Source of the DNA: Mycobacterium bohemicum DSM 44277
GTDB lineage: Bacteria; Actinomycetota; Actinomycetes; Mycobacteriales; Mycobacteriaceae
Assembly: GCF_001053185.1 (NCBI RefSeq)
Contig: NZ_CSTD01000001.1
Span: 1,234,333 to 1,298,332, forward strand
Reading direction: 5' to 3'
Length of the DNA: 64,000 bases
Shown here: positions 43,501 through 53,025 of the stretch, one piece after another
Numbering within the stretch: position 1 is the stretch's first letter
Layout: each line of letters begins with the position of its first letter
The notes under the pieces: model-generated
The model's input: only the letters and a program-made list of their open reading frames with translations
The model's database searches: none
Told to the model about the DNA's origin: nothing
Translations under genes and position numbers: made by a program

Positions 43501-44288
43501 CCGCGGCCGGAAAAATCTGGCCCGACCGCAAACAATTCACCTCTTCGATCAAAGCGGCACCACCACCTGCGCCGAGGGCCACCGACGGTGATCGGGTGGT
43601 GGAGGTGCCCGCCCTCACCGCGTACGTCGACCTGACGGAATGGGATGCCCGCGCGAAAAGCCTTGGCGCAAGCAGCAACTCGCTTGTGGCAGCAGTCGCG
43701 TGCAGGCTCGCGGTGCGGGCGGGGCGCGCTCACGCCGACGGAACGGTCACCCTACGATTTCCGGTCACGCTTCGGACCGAGGACGACACCCGTGGCAATG
43801 CGCTCACCGTCGTCGACGTCGCCGTCGACCCCACGCACGCGGCGACGGACCTCCGGGACATGCACGCCACGATCACCGAAGCAATCCTCGCGGCGATGAA
43901 GAACCCCGACGAGGAGTACTTGTCGACCTTCCCACTGGCGCCGTTGGTACCGAAGCGGTTGAACCGGAGGCTGGCGGCGCTGGCAGCGGGTGGTGTCACC
44001 CAACCCGTCACCGTCTCCAATGTCGGCGACCTGCCCCCGGCGGTGAACCGGCCCGACGGCACCGACGCCGACTATGCGTACCTGAGGTCCGTCGAGCCCG
44101 ATATCAAGAAAAGCACGCTCGAGCACATAGGCGGACAACTGTTCGTGGGTTCGGGGCGCAGTCGCGGGAAGATCTTTTTCAGAATCTCCGCGTATGTGCT
44201 CGGCCGGCAAAATACCCAGAGTGAGCTGCGGGACATGGTGTCAGGGACTTTCGCGGAATTCGATCTGATTGCTGAAATCGATTGCTGA
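34566..44288 (+). CDS. FAAL-ACP-KS-AT-DH-ER-KR-ACP polyketide synthase with fused PapA-like acyltransferase (3240 aa)
   Basis: One polypeptide that activates, extends and probably transfers an acyl chain. FAAL (1-580: [22 protein letters not shown]), ACP ([10 protein letters not shown] near 640), KS (705-1130, DTACSSS near 876), AT (1250-1550, GHSQGE near 1339, YASHS near 1440), DH (1620-1890; His of [10 protein letters not shown] kept, Asp where Gly is usual), ER (2105-2410, GGVGQAA), KR (2420-2600), ACP ([10 protein letters not shown] near 2740). Residues 2796-3240 form a condensation-fold acyltransferase with SHTLVDG near 2921, as in PapA/WS-DGAT proteins. YASH predicts methylmalonyl-CoA, so the product should be a saturated, 2-methyl-branched chain, possibly made iteratively. 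PapA enzymes are usually separate proteins, so the fusion suggests direct esterification from the ACP. The GTG at 34566 overlaps the leader stop. Confidence 0.93.
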   Translation: MIEPSIPAVLRQHASLRPDQTAFTFVDYDQDWAGVEESLTWAQLYRRTLNVAQELKAHGSTGDRVVISAPQGLEYVVAFLGALQAGQIAVPLSVPLGGASDERVSAVLRDASPTAILTTSDVAGSVAGSVASLSAESRPAIIELDVLDLDAEHGLGAEPETAQEIAYLQYTSGSTRTPAGVVISHHNVQANFDQIVTAYFGGTPPPDTTIVSWLPFFHDMGLITGIVLPVLGGLRSVISTPLAFLQRPARWVQLMASNTRVFSAGPNVAFELAALRTSDEDLAGLDLGDVRHILNGAERVQPSTMRRFAERFARFNLRPEALRPSYGLAEAVVFVATRESGHPPEVVWFESDELTAGQAKRCASGEGLPLISYGMPPWLTVRIVDPETRIECPAGTVGEIWVHGENVATAYWQKPDETERTFGATLARPSAGTPEGPWLKTGDLGFFSDGELFIKGRIKDLLIVYGRNHSPDDIEASIQEITHGRCVAIAVADDDGVEKLVTIVEVKKREESEEATAQRMGVVRREVTAAISRAHGLSVADLVLVEAGSIPTTTSGKVRRRDCVQLYLHDGFTRMDGGPTRAPEQQKVDDTGVTDGGTSELAQRLRTLGREQQDLLAAEVCSQAARVLGHPSPDYIDAELTFQDLGFDSVKATELLDRLKTVTELDLPPTLAFDYPTPKDLAARLGQLLGGSASAAAPADAQVRVDEPIAVVGMACRFPGGVDSPAALWDLVAGGDDAIRAFPVDRGWDLADLFDPDPDAVGKTYTRAGGFLADAAGFDADFFGISAREAQTMDPQQRLLLEVCWEALETARIDPAELAGSQTGVFVGAWSQQYGAGGSDGAEGYGLTGSSTSVVSGRVAYTLGLQGPAVTIDTACSSSLVAAHWACQSLLNGESAMALAGGVTVMTTPAVFTEFARQRGLAADGRCKAFSANADGTGWGEGAAVLVLERLSDARRNNHPVLAVIAGSAINQDGASNGLTAPNGPAQQRVITQAVANAGIELDDVDVVEAHGTGTTLGDPIEAGALIATYGAARGAEQPLWLGSIKSNIGHTQAAAGVAGMIKMIEALRHDSLPPTLNVDRPSPHIDWSAGTVRLLTDPVPWPDTDHPRTAAVSSFGISGTNAHLILQQAPIAPAEPADTEAPVGHAQDGMDFGQLLWPVSARTPAALSAQADRLHQHLSDHPGIDLTDLAYSLATTRTQHPYRAAITAPVAAADPRKELLDALDALHAGQPHPQLTGHHYLAHLRGKVVFVLPGQGGQYPGMGRELYEHHRVFADTVDDCDNALRPFTGWSVRDVLRQDPDAPELDRVDVVQPVLFTMMVALAEALRHYGIVPDAVIGHSQGEIAAAYIAGVLSLPEAARVVARRSQALCALGGTGAMASVLLGADELQPHLQPWGAVLSIAAVNGPTQTIISGTPTAIEEFSATCDRDGIHVRSIAVDYASHSAQVEAVRERLLAELADLTPMPASIPLYSTVGQALSADPLDTTTMDADYWYRNLREPVGFHDRVVERLAAGEHTFVELSPHPVLAPAITDALAQAAGRTQSAVITTLHRDHPDRDNLATALAHLHNHGHSPSWTALYPNARTIELPTYPFEHRRYWLNPASTGDASGLGQDRAEHPLLGAVVDLADQDQVVLTGRLSTATQGWLRGHRVHDTVLFPATGFIDVVLQAAEYAGCPVIDELVLHTPLRLGDDTPADLQIAVHSAGDTGQRAFTVHSRTGGQSGVWTLHASGELSSDQPATPPILPAAGVEAVDQDDFYDRLAQRGYGYSGPFRSLRGIGTDPAHPEIIHAEVALPAGTDVTGYGIHPALLDAALHAMASVMDPTGAADSASLRLPYAFGGIALYATAATQLHVQLSRTGEETFELRATDPAGAPVITVATITLRELPDISGHLAAAPGLRDSVFQLSWPPLLDDTSPAAATGTEWAVVTGSPDRLPAGLRKGPIYTALATVTPCPEVVIWLLPDAPEADAPEADPLRQVHSLTRDVLDQLQRWLARPDAAQTHLVIITRRAVSVGGYDGVPDLAHAAAWALIHTAQNEHPDRITVLDIDESAATADKVSAIAAARPAGEPQLALRNGAVRIPRLARTPILAPPDAPAWQLGTTRKGDLANLALLPVDPPNTLAPGQIRVQVRAAGLNFRDVVVALGAIADEGMGSEAAGVVLDAGPGTSLRPGDAVMGLFPHNAFAPTATTDERTVVPVPAGWSFTAAASAPIVYLTAYISLVEIAGLSAGQRVLIHAGTGGVGQAAIRIARHIGAEVFATAHPDKQHVLSGLGIDPAHIASSRTLDFVDTFKAATGGQGMDVVLNSLAGDFVDASLQLLPRGGAFVEIGKTDIRAAGDIAAAHPGVDYRVYDLSSAQPESLRPAWTALLELFATGALTPLPTTSYGLVNAPQAFRDMSQGMHTGKIILIPHPVLDAEGTALITGGTGMLGALFAEHLVTHYGVRHLLLLSRSGPAASGAAELAQRLTQLGAEVTVTACDTADAADLAAVLDSVPAQHPLTAVIHAAGLLEDAALGDMTAEQLDAVLAAKADAAWHLHRLTADRDLAAFVLFSSAAGILGSPGQANYAAANAVLDALARRRHHAQRAATSVAWGYWQAPSGMTAHLTTADLARLARTGLTPITNDHGLALFDAALSSQRPNLVASPFNVATLTRQARHGALPSMLSTLTTSRPRASAASARGLRAQLATQTPEQQLRALTAMVTTTTAAVLAHPDPAALDPDRPFKDLGIDSLTALELRNTLNQHTGLALPATVALDHPTPAMLAGHLADLLTDAAAPRVPAAQPGARGDEPVDNRLAYVDQAMFLAARAVHDTLTQFTWFYDHAVDVDALRRFHRNLGCGLLGRRIERSPLPFARDRWVKAAATDGIDIAPTPRPRAEVSAWLDERARLPIDPEWGPGWHLGVLPLDDGGAAVSLVVSHTLVDGIGLGQAIADAAEGRVRDFGYPPARSRKRRHAVREDLRQTVKELPEIRKAFVSAAGKIWPDRKQFTSSIKAAPPPAPRATDGDRVVEVPALTAYVDLTEWDARAKSLGASSNSLVAAVACRLAVRAGRAHADGTVTLRFPVTLRTEDDTRGNALTVVDVAVDPTHAATDLRDMHATITEAILAAMKNPDEEYLSTFPLAPLVPKRLNRRLAALAAGGVTQPVTVSNVGDLPPAVNRPDGTDADYAYLRSVEPDIKKSTLEHIGGQLFVGSGRSRGKIFFRISAYVLGRQNTQSELRDMVSGTFAEFDLIAEIDC

Positions 44289-44331
44289 CTAACTTTGGTT
44301 TTTCGCTCGGCCCCGCTGGGCGTGTTCCGGC

Positions 44332-45681
44332 ATGAGCCCTGAAGCGGAGCGAACGGGTCCACCCTTGCGGCAGGCCGGATTCGATGCCGGTCGTCCGGTG
44401 CAAACCGAGGAATTACCAAGCGCGCTGCAATCGAATGAGCCGAGTAGCCGGCGCAGGCTCGTGTACGCGATCGTCGGACTGTGCGTGCTGCTCTACATGG
44501 CGTCTTGGGTCGTTTTCGCGAGTATTTACGAACCCAATTTGCAATTCTTCCCCTACTACGCGGTCGATTACAGCCAGGGCTTTGTCAGGCGGGGACTCGG
44601 CGGCGAACTCCTGAACCTCTTTCCCGCAGATCTCTACTTTGACGGCCTGTTGGTGTTGCGCTGGCTGATGCCGGCGCTCTTCCTGGTCGGCATCGCGGCG
44701 GTGGCGTGGGTGACGGCAGTCAGATTCGGCCGCTCCGAGCGTCGGCTGATGCTGGCCCTGCTCACCCCGGTGCTGCCGTTTGGCTTCGTGCACGCCGTCA
44801 TGTTGCCAACGCCCGACCTGCTTGGAGAGGCGGCGCTGGCGGTGTTCGCGGTGGTGCTCGCCTTGGCGAAAAAGGATCGATCGCTACCGGTTGCGAGCGG
44901 GATTTATGGTATGGCCGTCGGGGTCCTGACGCTGATCCATGAGGCGGTCCCGTTTCTGCAGGCGCTCGGCGCGATCCTGGCGATCGTGGTCCTGGCGCAC
45001 GGTTCGGCCAGAATGCGGCGCCTGAGCGCACTGCTCGCCGTGGCTCCGGGCTTGGTGGTCGCGCTGGCCATAGCGCTGCTGCGGCAGCGAGACGTGTCGT
45101 CGCACTGTGCTCGCTTGCCACACGGAGCCGTCCGCTGGGCACCCGGCCGGAGTCCGCGCGGCGAACACGCCTACGTCGACTATCACGACTGGACGTGTCG
45201 CTTCATCACCGTCACGACAAGAAATACCCCTTTCATCGGACCCAACCAGATCGGCTGGGCCCCATTGATCATGTCGACAATGGCGGGAATCGTGATCCTC
45301 ACGTTGACGCTGGGTGTCATCAGGGGTATTTCCGGCGTGCCCTTCGGGCGATTTCGCCAAACCGTGCGGGGATGGCTCCCATGGGTGACACTGGCGGCAC
45401 TCTTATTGCTTCCGGTCTTCGCCACCTCAGCCGATTGGACCCGGTGGTGGATAGCAATTTCTTTCGACGTTGGCGTGGTTTATCTGCTCTACGCCAGCCG
45501 TCAACCTGAATCCGCCCGGGCGGCCACCAGGCGCACCCGGGTTTGGTTCGCGGTCGCGATCGTCTTTCTGGCTCTGTCACCGATTCCCGCCGCGATCAAC
45601 ACCGAGCAGTCCGTGCGCGGTCTGATAACCCGGTGCCCGCAGCTGGAGAATGACCCGATGTGGGTGGGGATCTGCCCCTGA
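44332..45681 (+). CDS. Polytopic membrane protein of unknown function
   Basis: 449 residues with about nine or ten hydrophobic segments after a 45-residue polar N-terminus. The first periplasmic-looking loop has DYSQGFVRRGLGGEL, which with the overall layout resembles uncharacterised actinobacterial membrane proteins sometimes placed near GT-C-like enzymes. I see no certain catalytic motif. It starts 43 nt after the FAAL-PKS stop and is probably co-transcribed with it, suggesting a role in moving or modifying its lipid product. Codon use looks less GC-biased than the PKS. A transporter or lipid-linked glycosyltransferase are alternatives. Confidence 0.7.
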   Translation: MSPEAERTGPPLRQAGFDAGRPVQTEELPSALQSNEPSSRRRLVYAIVGLCVLLYMASWVVFASIYEPNLQFFPYYAVDYSQGFVRRGLGGELLNLFPADLYFDGLLVLRWLMPALFLVGIAAVAWVTAVRFGRSERRLMLALLTPVLPFGFVHAVMLPTPDLLGEAALAVFAVVLALAKKDRSLPVASGIYGMAVGVLTLIHEAVPFLQALGAILAIVVLAHGSARMRRLSALLAVAPGLVVALAIALLRQRDVSSHCARLPHGAVRWAPGRSPRGEHAYVDYHDWTCRFITVTTRNTPFIGPNQIGWAPLIMSTMAGIVILTLTLGVIRGISGVPFGRFRQTVRGWLPWVTLAALLLLPVFATSADWTRWWIAISFDVGVVYLLYASRQPESARAATRRTRVWFAVAIVFLALSPIPAAINTEQSVRGLITRCPQLENDPMWVGICP

Positions 45682-45695
45682 TCGCCATTGCTGTC

Positions 45696-45714
45696 GAATG
45701 GGCCCAGCCCATTC
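45696..45714 (+). terminator. Hairpin after the membrane-protein gene
   Basis: GAATGGG-CCCAG-CCCATTC: perfect 7-bp stem, 5-nt loop, 14 nt after the stop codon and 11 nt before the -10-like box of the next gene. No T tract follows, as is common in mycobacterial terminators; it could also be an operator. Confidence 0.35.
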
Positions 45715-45767
45715 TACAGCTGTGTGATAATGCCTCGATTCCATGACCTCGTCTGCATTTCAGGTAG
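45715..45767 (+). promoter_or_regulatory. Acyltransferase-type promoter/leader block, copy 1
   Basis: Extended -10-like TGTGATAAT with GATAAT at 45726-45731, followed by the AGGTAG stretch directly before the GTG at 45768. The block is repeated at 34356, 47989 and 52975. Confidence 0.55.
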
Positions 45768-47960
45768 GTGACCTTGGCCCCGGCCGACAGCGTTAGCCCT
45801 ACCGAGGCAATACCGGGTCGACGCTCGGAAAAACCGGGATTTCGCCCCGACATCGAAGGCCTGCGCGCCGTCGCGGTGCTCGCCGTGGTGCTGTTTCACG
45901 CTGACGTACCGGGGGTTGGCGGTGGATTCGTCGGGGTGGACGTGTTCTTCGTCATCTCGGGCTTCTTGATCACCGGGCTGCTCTGGCGCGAGGCCAACGG
46001 CACCGGCACCGTCCGGCTGCGCCGCTTCTATGGAGCGCGGGCCCGCCGACTGCTGCCGGCATCGGCAACGGTCGGCATGATCACCATGATCGCCTCGGCC
46101 GTGCTGTTACCCCCGCTGCAGGCCCCACTGGTCATCAACGACGGCATCGCCAGCGCCCTGTACGTCAGCAACTACTGGTTTATCGCGCAACAAGTCGACT
46201 ACTTCGCCGCGTCCAGGGCGGCATCACCTTTCCAGCACTACTGGTCGTTGGGCGTCGAGGAGCAGTTCTACCTGGTGTGGCCGGCCATGATCATCGGTAC
46301 GGCCTGGCTCATCCGGCTGGTGCGGCGGCGCACCAGGGCCCAGGCGACCTCCTCGAAACGCCCGTATCTGGTGGTCCTGGCGCTGGTCGCAGCCGTGTCG
46401 TTCGTCCTGTCTCTGGCGATCACCTATGTGGTGCCGTTTGTGGCGTTTTTTTCGCTACCCACCCGCGCCTGGCAGTTGGCCGCCGGCGGGCTGGTGGCGC
46501 TGACCGCCGGCCGGTGGCGCCGGCTGACGCCACGGGCTGCCGCCTTGAGCGGTTGGGCCGGGCTGGTCCTGATTCTGCTGGCCTGCACCGGGTTGGGCCC
46601 GGCCACGCCGTATCCGGGCGTTGCCGCGCTGGTGCCCGTGCTGGGTGCGGCCCTGGTGATCGGCGCCGGCTGCGCCGCCCCTTCGCAGGGATGCGGCCAC
46701 GCACTGGCGTTTCGGCCGATGCAGGCGATCGGCCGGGTGTCCTACTCGTGGTACCTGTGGCACTGGCCGGTGCTGGTGCTCGCACCTCCGTTGCTCGGCC
46801 ACCCCCTCGGTCTGGCCGGCAAGTTGGTAACGGTCTTGCTCTCCGGCGGGCTGGCGGTGCTCACCCTGCGGCTCGTCGAGAACCCGCTGCGATTCGCCCC
46901 TCGGATCCGCGACTCCGCCCGGACCAGCCTCGCGCTCGGCGGCGCCGCCACCGCGATGGCGGTCGCGGTGGGCGTCGCGCTGCTGGGATCGATTCCCGTG
47001 CCGGTCGGGCGCGGCCCGGCGGCCGCGGCGCTGTCCATCACCGCAACACCGCCTCCGGCGGGGTCGACCGTCGACACCTACGACGCAGCGGTGCAGCAGA
47101 TGTTCGCTCACGTGCAGGCCGCGGTCACGGCATCGGCCGGGCTCAAGGCCGTCCCGTCGAACTTGAACCCACCCCTCGCCGGCGCGGCGGCCGAATACAG
47201 GGCCGAGTTTCAAAACGGCTGCCTGCGCAATCTCACCGATGTCGGACAGCCCGAGTGCGCAACCGGCGATACCGCCTCGACCACAACGGTGGCCCTGCTC
47301 GGCGACTCGCACGCCACGATGTGGAGCCCGGCGTTCCAGCAGATCGCCACGCAGCGGCACTGGCGGCTGGAGACCCTGGGAAAGGGCGCCTGCACCCCGA
47401 TGGAATTGCCCATCACCGACGCCATCCGTCGCGCGGTGTCCGACACCTTGTGCAACCAGTGGCGCGCCCAGATCCTCGCCCGGTTACAGGCCGAGCGCCC
47501 GCGGCTGGTCGTGGTGAGCATGTACCGCGGGTATGGCTTCGGGCACGGCTACAAGCCGGGCTTCACGTCCTACGACCCCGCGTGGAACGACGGCCTGGCC
47601 CGCCTGGTGCAGCAGCTTGGTCGCGCCGGTGCGCAGGTGCTGGTGCTGGGGCCGATCCCGGTTCCACGCGCGGCGGCGCCAATCTGCTTGTCGTCGCATC
47701 TCGAGGACGCGGCGGCTTGCTCGTCGCCGATATCGACGGCGGTCAACAAATCCGGCATCGCGGCCGAGGCCGCCGCCACCCGGGCGGCCGGCGGACAATA
47801 CGCCGACCTCACCGAGCTGTTCTGCACCGCCGACCGCTGCCCGGACATCGTCGGCAACACCCTGGTGTACTTCGACGGCAACCACGTCACACTCGAATAC
47901 GCCCGCGCGCTGGCCCCGGTGATCGGGGCGCTGGCCGACCTTGCCCTCGCCCACCGTTGA
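45768..47960 (+). CDS. OafA-type acyltransferase 3 / SGNH fusion, copy 1 (730 aa)
   Basis: N-terminal membrane acyltransferase-3 domain (about residues 28-400): FRPDIEGLRAVAV, LFHAD, DVFFVISGFLITG, the FYGARARRLLPA patch and YWSLGVEEQFYLVWP. The C-terminal extracytoplasmic SGNH domain (about 480-730) has GDSHA and a late DGNH (DxxH) carrying the catalytic His. Such proteins O-acylate (often O-acetylate) surface glycans and glycolipids. The GTG at 45768 is supported by the start region being conserved in two paralogues. First of three paralogues here; likely modifies the sugars of the lipopeptide or acyl-glycolipid. Confidence 0.9.
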   Translation: MTLAPADSVSPTEAIPGRRSEKPGFRPDIEGLRAVAVLAVVLFHADVPGVGGGFVGVDVFFVISGFLITGLLWREANGTGTVRLRRFYGARARRLLPASATVGMITMIASAVLLPPLQAPLVINDGIASALYVSNYWFIAQQVDYFAASRAASPFQHYWSLGVEEQFYLVWPAMIIGTAWLIRLVRRRTRAQATSSKRPYLVVLALVAAVSFVLSLAITYVVPFVAFFSLPTRAWQLAAGGLVALTAGRWRRLTPRAAALSGWAGLVLILLACTGLGPATPYPGVAALVPVLGAALVIGAGCAAPSQGCGHALAFRPMQAIGRVSYSWYLWHWPVLVLAPPLLGHPLGLAGKLVTVLLSGGLAVLTLRLVENPLRFAPRIRDSARTSLALGGAATAMAVAVGVALLGSIPVPVGRGPAAAALSITATPPPAGSTVDTYDAAVQQMFAHVQAAVTASAGLKAVPSNLNPPLAGAAAEYRAEFQNGCLRNLTDVGQPECATGDTASTTTVALLGDSHATMWSPAFQQIATQRHWRLETLGKGACTPMELPITDAIRRAVSDTLCNQWRAQILARLQAERPRLVVVSMYRGYGFGHGYKPGFTSYDPAWNDGLARLVQQLGRAGAQVLVLGPIPVPRAAAPICLSSHLEDAAACSSPISTAVNKSGIAAEAAATRAAGGQYADLTELFCTADRCPDIVGNTLVYFDGNHVTLEYARALAPVIGALADLALAHR

Positions 47961-47988
47961 CCTCGCGGAATCGATCCGGCCTGTTTGG

Positions 47989-48038
47989 CAGGTGTGTGAT
48001 AATGCGTCGACTCTACGGACGCGTCCTTTTCCAAGTAG
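47989..48038 (+). promoter_or_regulatory. Acyltransferase-type promoter/leader block, copy 2
   Basis: CAGGTGTGTGATAAT with GATAAT at 47998-48003, then GTCGACT and AAGTAG before the GTG at 48039. Confidence 0.55.
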
Positions 48039-50272
48039 GTGACCTTGCACCCGGCTGACAGCGTTAGCCCCACCCAAGCAGTACCGAGTCGACGCTCGGA
48101 AAAAACGGGATTTCGCCCAGACATCGAGGGCCTGCGCGCGGTTGCGGTCGTGGCCGTTGTCCTCTTTCATGCCGACATACCCGGCGTGGGCGGCGGGTTC
48201 GTCGGCGTGGACGTGTTCTTCGTCATCTCCGGCTTCCTGATCACCGGACTGCTCTGGCGCGAGGCGAGGAGCACCGGCACCGTCCGCCTGGCCGGCTTCT
48301 ACGGTGCGCGGGCCCGCCGACTCTTGCCGGCGTCCGCCACGGTCGGCGTGGTGATCATGCTCGGCGCGGCGGCCCTGGTGCCCGCGTTGCTCTCCCGAGG
48401 CATCATCGATGACGGCATCGCCAGCGCGCTGTACGTCAGCAACTACAGGTTCATGCTCCAAGGCGTCGACTACCTCGCCACCAACCTGCCGCCGTCGCCG
48501 TTCCAGCACTACTGGTCATTGGGCGTCGAGGAACAGTTCTACCTGGTGTGGCCGGCCTTGATCATCGCGACGGCCTGGCTCATCCGCCGTGCGCGGCGGC
48601 GCGCCGCGGCCCCAGCCGACTCCTCGGAGCGCCCGTATCTGGTGGTGCTGGCGCTGGTCGCAGTCGTGTCGTTTGCATTGTCGCTGGTGGCCACTCGCCT
48701 CGCACCTCCGGTGGCGTTCTTTTCGCTGCCCACCCGGGCCTGGGAGTTGGCCGTCGGCGGCCTGGTCGCCCTCACCGCCGGCCAATGGCGTCGACTCCCG
48801 CCACTGTCTGCCGCCATCGCCGGATGGGGGGGCCTGGCCCTCATCCTGCTGGCATGCATCCGGTTGGGGCGGAGCACGCCCTACCCGGGTACCGCCGCAC
48901 TGTTGCCCGTGCTGGGCGCGGCACTGGTGATCGGCGCCGGCTGCGCAGCCCCGGCGCGGGGATGCGGCCGCGCGCTGGCGGTGCGGCCGATGCGGGCCAT
49001 CGGGCGAGTGTCCTACTCGTGGTACCTATGGCACTGGCCGGTGCTGCTGGTGGCGATGCCTGCCGCGGCATGGCCGAAGCAACCGCTCTGGCCGGCAATT
49101 GCAGCGATCGTGCTTTCCCTCGGGCTGGCCGTGCTCACCCTCCGTTTCATCGAGAACCCGCTGCGGTTCGCCGGTCCGGTGCGCCGGTCAGCCTCCCGCA
49201 GCCTCGCGGTCGGCGGTGCCGCCACCGCGGTAGCGGTCTGCGTGGGTGTGGCGCTGCTGGCCGTGGTGCCCACCCCGGTCGGCCGTGGCCCGGCAGCGCC
49301 CGCGCTGACCATCACCGCAACGCCGCCGCCCAACGGCTCCGACATCGCCGCGTACGACGCGGCGATCCGGAGCCGCCCAACGGCTCCGACATCGCCGCGT
49401 ACGACGCGGCGATCCGGCAGGCGTTCGCGCAGGTGCAGGCCGCGGTCACGGCCTCGGCCGACCTCAAAGCGGTCCCCTCGAACCTGAATCCGCCGCTTGC
49501 CGACGCCAAGGAAAGACCACTCGGCTCCAAAGGCTGCCTGCGCGATATTCTCCTCGTCGATCATCCCCAGTGCGCGACGGGCGACACCGCCTCGTCGACG
49601 ACGGTGGCCCTGGTCGGTGACTCGAACGCGGCGATGTGGGAGCCGGCGTTCGAGGAGGTCGCCGCGCAGCGGCACTGGCGGCTCGAGACCCTGGCCAAGG
49701 GCTACTGCCCCTTGCTGGATTTGCCCATCGCCATCCCCCTGTTCGGCCGGGAGTACACCGAGTGTGAGCAGTGGCGGGGTCAGATCCTTGCCCGGTTACA
49801 GGCCGAGCATCCGCGGCTCGTCGTGCTGAGCATGATGCGGCGATACGGCGCCGAATACGGTTGGGCGTCGGGTTTCACGTCCTACGACCCGGCGTGGATC
49901 GCCGGCCTGACCCGTCAAGTGCAACAGCTGCGCCGCACCGGTGCGGCAGTGCTGGTGCTTGGCGCGATCCCGGACCCGCAGTCGGTGGTGCCCCTATGCC
50001 TGTCCCTCCACCTCGACGACGCGAGCGCATGCTCGCCGCCGACGTCGAAGGCCGTGAACCGCGCGGGCATCGCGGCCGAGTCCGCCGCCACCAAAGCCGA
50101 CGGCGGGCAGTACGCCGACCTCACCGAGCTGTTCTGCACCGCCGACCGCTGCCCGGTCATCGTCGGCAACACCCTGGTATATCGGGATCAGGACCACGTG
50201 ACGTTCGAATACAGTCGGCTTTTGGCCCCCGTTGTGGGCGCCCTGGCCGACCGCGCACTTGCCCCGGGTTGA
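48039..50272 (+). pseudogene. OafA-type acyltransferase 3 / SGNH fusion, copy 2, interrupted by a 47-bp duplication
   Basis: The membrane acyltransferase domain is intact (FRPDIEGLRAVAV, DVFFVISGFLITG, YWSLGVEEQFY). The frame shifts at 49371, where a 46-bp block is repeated with a 47-nt period, and stops at 49487. The SGNH half (GDSNA, DQDH) continues in another frame to 50272. Removing one copy gives exactly 729 codons, matching the 730- and 721-residue paralogues, with continuous homology across the joint. As written, only the membrane half would be made; the SGNH half has no evident start. It may be a real mutation, a reversible duplication or an assembly error. Confidence 0.85.
49325..49417 (+). 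repeat. 47-nt-period tandem duplication inside acyltransferase copy 2
   Basis: 46 identical bases at 49325-49370 and 49372-49417, separated by a single A. The unit encodes PPNGSDIAAYDAAIR in the periplasmic linker between the membrane and SGNH domains. 47 is not a multiple of three. Confidence 0.9.
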
Positions 50273-50342
50273 CATGGAGCGCACGCCCGCAACGCGCGCC
50301 GGTCGCGCGCTTCCTTCGCCCAGTAACGAGAGGGATCGGATT

Positions 50343-51458
50343 GTGTCGACATCTGTGCTGATCACCGGCGGGGCGGGATTCATCGGATCCGCGCTGGCCC
50401 GCCGCCTCGTCGAAGCCGGCTACGACGTCGCCGTGATGGACGTCTTGCACCCGCAGGTGCATGGCGCGGGTTCGGCGATCGACCTGCCGCCATCGGTGCG
50501 GTTGTGCACCGGCGACGTCACCCATGCGCCCGACTGGGATGCCGTGCTGCGGTTGTGCCGGCCGTCCCAGATCGTCCATCTGGCGGCCGAGACCGGAACG
50601 GCGCAGTCGCTGTCGGAAGCGACGCGCCACGGCTCGGTGAACGTCGTGGGAACAACGCAGCTGCTTGACGCCCTCAGCCGCTCGACGCACATACCCGAGC
50701 AGTTCGTGCTGGCCTCGTCGAGAGCCGTCTACGGCGAAGGCTCCTGGCAATACGGATCCGAGGTCTTCTACCCGCAGCCGCGCAGCCACGCTCAGCTCGT
50801 GGCCGGTAGCTGGGATCCGCAAGGGCCCGCGGGTGAAGCCGCGGTGCCGCTGCCGAGCTGCGCCACGCGAACGGAACCGCGGCCCACCAACATCTATGCC
50901 GCGACCAAGCTCGCCCAGGAGCACATCTTGGCCGCCTGGGCGGCCGCCCATGACACCCGTCTCAGCGTGCTGCGGCTGCAGAATGTCTACGGACCGGGCC
51001 AGTCGCTGACGAACTCATACACCGGAATCGTCGCCCTCTTCGCGCGCTTGGCACGCGGCCAGCGCGCACTGGACGTCTACGAAGACGGACGAATCGTGCG
51101 CGACTTCGTCTATATCGACGATGTCGTCGAGGCGCTGTTCGCCGCGATCGAGGCGCCCGCGGCGCCGCGACGCTGCCTCGATATCGGATCCGGTGTCCCG
51201 ACGACCATCCATGAGCTGGCGCGAACGATTGCCGCGATTTGCGATGCCCCCGAACCGGTCGTCGTGGGGAAGTTCCGTGACGGCGACGTGCGCGCCGCGA
51301 GGTGCGACATCGAGCCGGCAACGAAGGAACTTGACTGGCGCCCGAAGTGGGCGCTCGAGGAGGGGCTGCGTGCCCTGCTGGACTGGATCGGCGAGCAGCC
51401 CGACGAAGCAGCTTCCGGGCCAACCGATCACACGCGCGTGACAGCCTCGGTCAAGTAA
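50343..51458 (+). CDS. NAD-dependent epimerase/dehydratase, probable dTDP-L-rhamnose 4-epimerase
   Basis: Extended SDR of 371 residues: TGGAGFIGS near residue 8 binds NAD and YAATK is the catalytic Tyr/Lys pair. The segment QNVYGPGQSLTNSYTG and a long insertion before it resemble the WbiB-type dTDP-L-rhamnose 4-epimerases that make dTDP-6-deoxy-L-talose, a common glycopeptidolipid sugar. That assignment rests on remembered family features, so UDP-sugar epimerase remains possible. The GTG at 50343 is chosen over an upstream in-frame start because GAGAGGGA lies 7 nt before it and VSTSVLITGG starts the Rossmann fold. It follows acyltransferase copy 2 by 70 nt and converges with the next GT1. Confidence 0.8.
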   Translation: MSTSVLITGGAGFIGSALARRLVEAGYDVAVMDVLHPQVHGAGSAIDLPPSVRLCTGDVTHAPDWDAVLRLCRPSQIVHLAAETGTAQSLSEATRHGSVNVVGTTQLLDALSRSTHIPEQFVLASSRAVYGEGSWQYGSEVFYPQPRSHAQLVAGSWDPQGPAGEAAVPLPSCATRTEPRPTNIYAATKLAQEHILAAWAAAHDTRLSVLRLQNVYGPGQSLTNSYTGIVALFARLARGQRALDVYEDGRIVRDFVYIDDVVEALFAAIEAPAAPRRCLDIGSGVPTTIHELARTIAAICDAPEPVVVGKFRDGDVRAARCDIEPATKELDWRPKWALEEGLRALLDWIGEQPDEAASGPTDHTRVTASVK

Positions 51459-51470
51459 CGAACGGCCGGG

Positions 51471-52751
51471 TCAGCCGACCCGCTTGAGGCGGGCGAACTC
51501 TTCCACCAGATCGGCGGTGGTCGCGACGCTGTCGGCGGGTTTGGTCATCCGGGTGGCGAGCTCGCGAGCCCGGGTGAGGCATTGCGGGTCCAGGACAGTG
51601 CGAAGGTCCGCAACCAACGATTTCTCGGTGGTGGCCGAAAAGCGCCGGCCGGTCCCCACCTTCAGTCGTTTGACCCGCGCTCCCCACAGCCCCTGATCGG
51701 GCAACGTCCAGAGGATCAGCGTCGGCAGTCCCGCGCGCAGACCCGCGTTCGTGGTGCCGCAGCCGCCGTGATGCACGAACGCGCGGCAGGCGGGCAGGGC
51801 CGCCGCGTAATTCATCACGCCGACCACTTTGACGTGCTCGCCGTGCGGGGCCTTGCTGTAGTCGGATCCGGCGGCACACACCAACGCCCGCTCACCCAGC
51901 TGCGCGCAGGCCGAGCTGATCATGGCCAGCGTGTCGGCCGCGGACTCGACGCCCACGCTGCCAAATCCGAAGCAGATCGGCGGCGTTCCCGCGGCGATCC
52001 ACGACGCGACTTCCTCATCGGCGTCCGTCGGCAACTCCATCGTCAGCGCGCCGACGAACGGCCTCCTCGGGGGTCGTTGCTCATTCCAGCTGGCCCATTC
52101 GGCGGCCAGCCCCGGATAGCACACCTCGTCGTAGGCCTGGATTTCCAGCGAACCGCGTTCGGTGATCCGACGCGGCCAGGGGCTCGTCGCCTCCGGTAAA
52201 CCGAGCTCGCGGCGCTGCGCGTCCTCGACCTTCTTCCCTCCGCGCCAGGCCGCCCAGTCGAGCAGCCTCGTCGCGGAGCGGGCCAACGGCGCAGGCAGGA
52301 ACGGCAGGAGCCTGCCGTTGGCTCGCAGCGGGAAGATGTGCAGGGTGGCGAACGGAATGCCGCAATACTCCGCGGCGTTGAGCGCGTCGTCCTCGAAATT
52401 CATGCCGGTGAGCAGCAGGTCGGCCCCGTCCGCGAGCGACGTCAGCGTCTTGCTGACCTCCGGCCGGCACCGGGTGAGGGGCGTCGCATAATCGGCCGAC
52501 AACCTGCTCAGCTCCTTGACCCGCCAGGGTTTGGTGAACAAGCCGGCCCAGAAATCGCGATGCGGGTCCAGGATGGCTTTCAATTCCGGTCCGTACGCCA
52601 CCGCCGTGGGACCGGCCGCCTCGACGAAGCTCACCATCTCGGGGGCGACGGCCATGTGGACGTAGTGCCCGCGGCGCACCAGCTCGCGGCCGACAGTGAC
52701 GTAGGGCTCGACTTCCCCGCGAGTTCCCCAGTTTGCCAGCACAAATTTCAT
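51471..52751 (-). CDS. GT1-family glycosyltransferase, copy 2
   Basis: 426 residues, close paralogue of the GT1 at 31686. N-terminus MKFVLANWGTRGEVEP; donor-binding region CFGFGS and HHGGCGTTNAGLRAG followed by LWTLPDQ. Ends 12 nt from the convergent epimerase. It probably transfers one of the sugars of the glycolipid; sugar and acceptor unknown. The ATG at 52751 matches the paralogue start and has AGGA about 10 nt upstream. Confidence 0.88.
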   Translation of the reverse strand: MKFVLANWGTRGEVEPYVTVGRELVRRGHYVHMAVAPEMVSFVEAAGPTAVAYGPELKAILDPHRDFWAGLFTKPWRVKELSRLSADYATPLTRCRPEVSKTLTSLADGADLLLTGMNFEDDALNAAEYCGIPFATLHIFPLRANGRLLPFLPAPLARSATRLLDWAAWRGGKKVEDAQRRELGLPEATSPWPRRITERGSLEIQAYDEVCYPGLAAEWASWNEQRPPRRPFVGALTMELPTDADEEVASWIAAGTPPICFGFGSVGVESAADTLAMISSACAQLGERALVCAAGSDYSKAPHGEHVKVVGVMNYAAALPACRAFVHHGGCGTTNAGLRAGLPTLILWTLPDQGLWGARVKRLKVGTGRRFSATTEKSLVADLRTVLDPQCLTRARELATRMTKPADSVATTADLVEEFARLKRVG

Positions 52752-52974
52752 CGGCGAGGTCCTAGCCTTTCACTGCCCGTGCGCATGCTGGGAACGGAAG
52801 CGGCAGGCCGCGTCCCCGGCTCAGCCGCCCAGCAGCATAACCCGGTACCCGCGCTGTCGAACTGGAAGCCGGAAATCTGGCAAACGGCAGACAGGCAACC
52901 CGGCCGAAGCCTGGCGTCCGTCGTCGAGCCGGCCGCTGCACCAGTAGTTGAAGATTCGGCCGAGTCGTGTTGAA

Positions 52975-53025
52975 CAGGTGTGTGATAATTCCTCGACTTG
53001 AAGAACGCATCCTCTCGTTAGGTAG
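52975..53025 (+). promoter_or_regulatory. Acyltransferase-type promoter/leader block, copy 3
   Basis: CAGGTGTGTGATAATTCC with GATAAT at 52984-52989, then CTCGACTTGAAGAACGCATC (closest to the FAAL-PKS copy) and AGGTAG before the GTG at 53026. The 223 bp to its left, up to the divergent GT1 start, hold nothing I can name. Confidence 0.55.

Noticed and set aside
44332..45681. MmpL/MmpS or Gap transporter for the lipid
   Set aside because: The protein is too small for MmpL and shows no RND motifs or Gap resemblance; no MmpL or MmpS gene is visible in the window.
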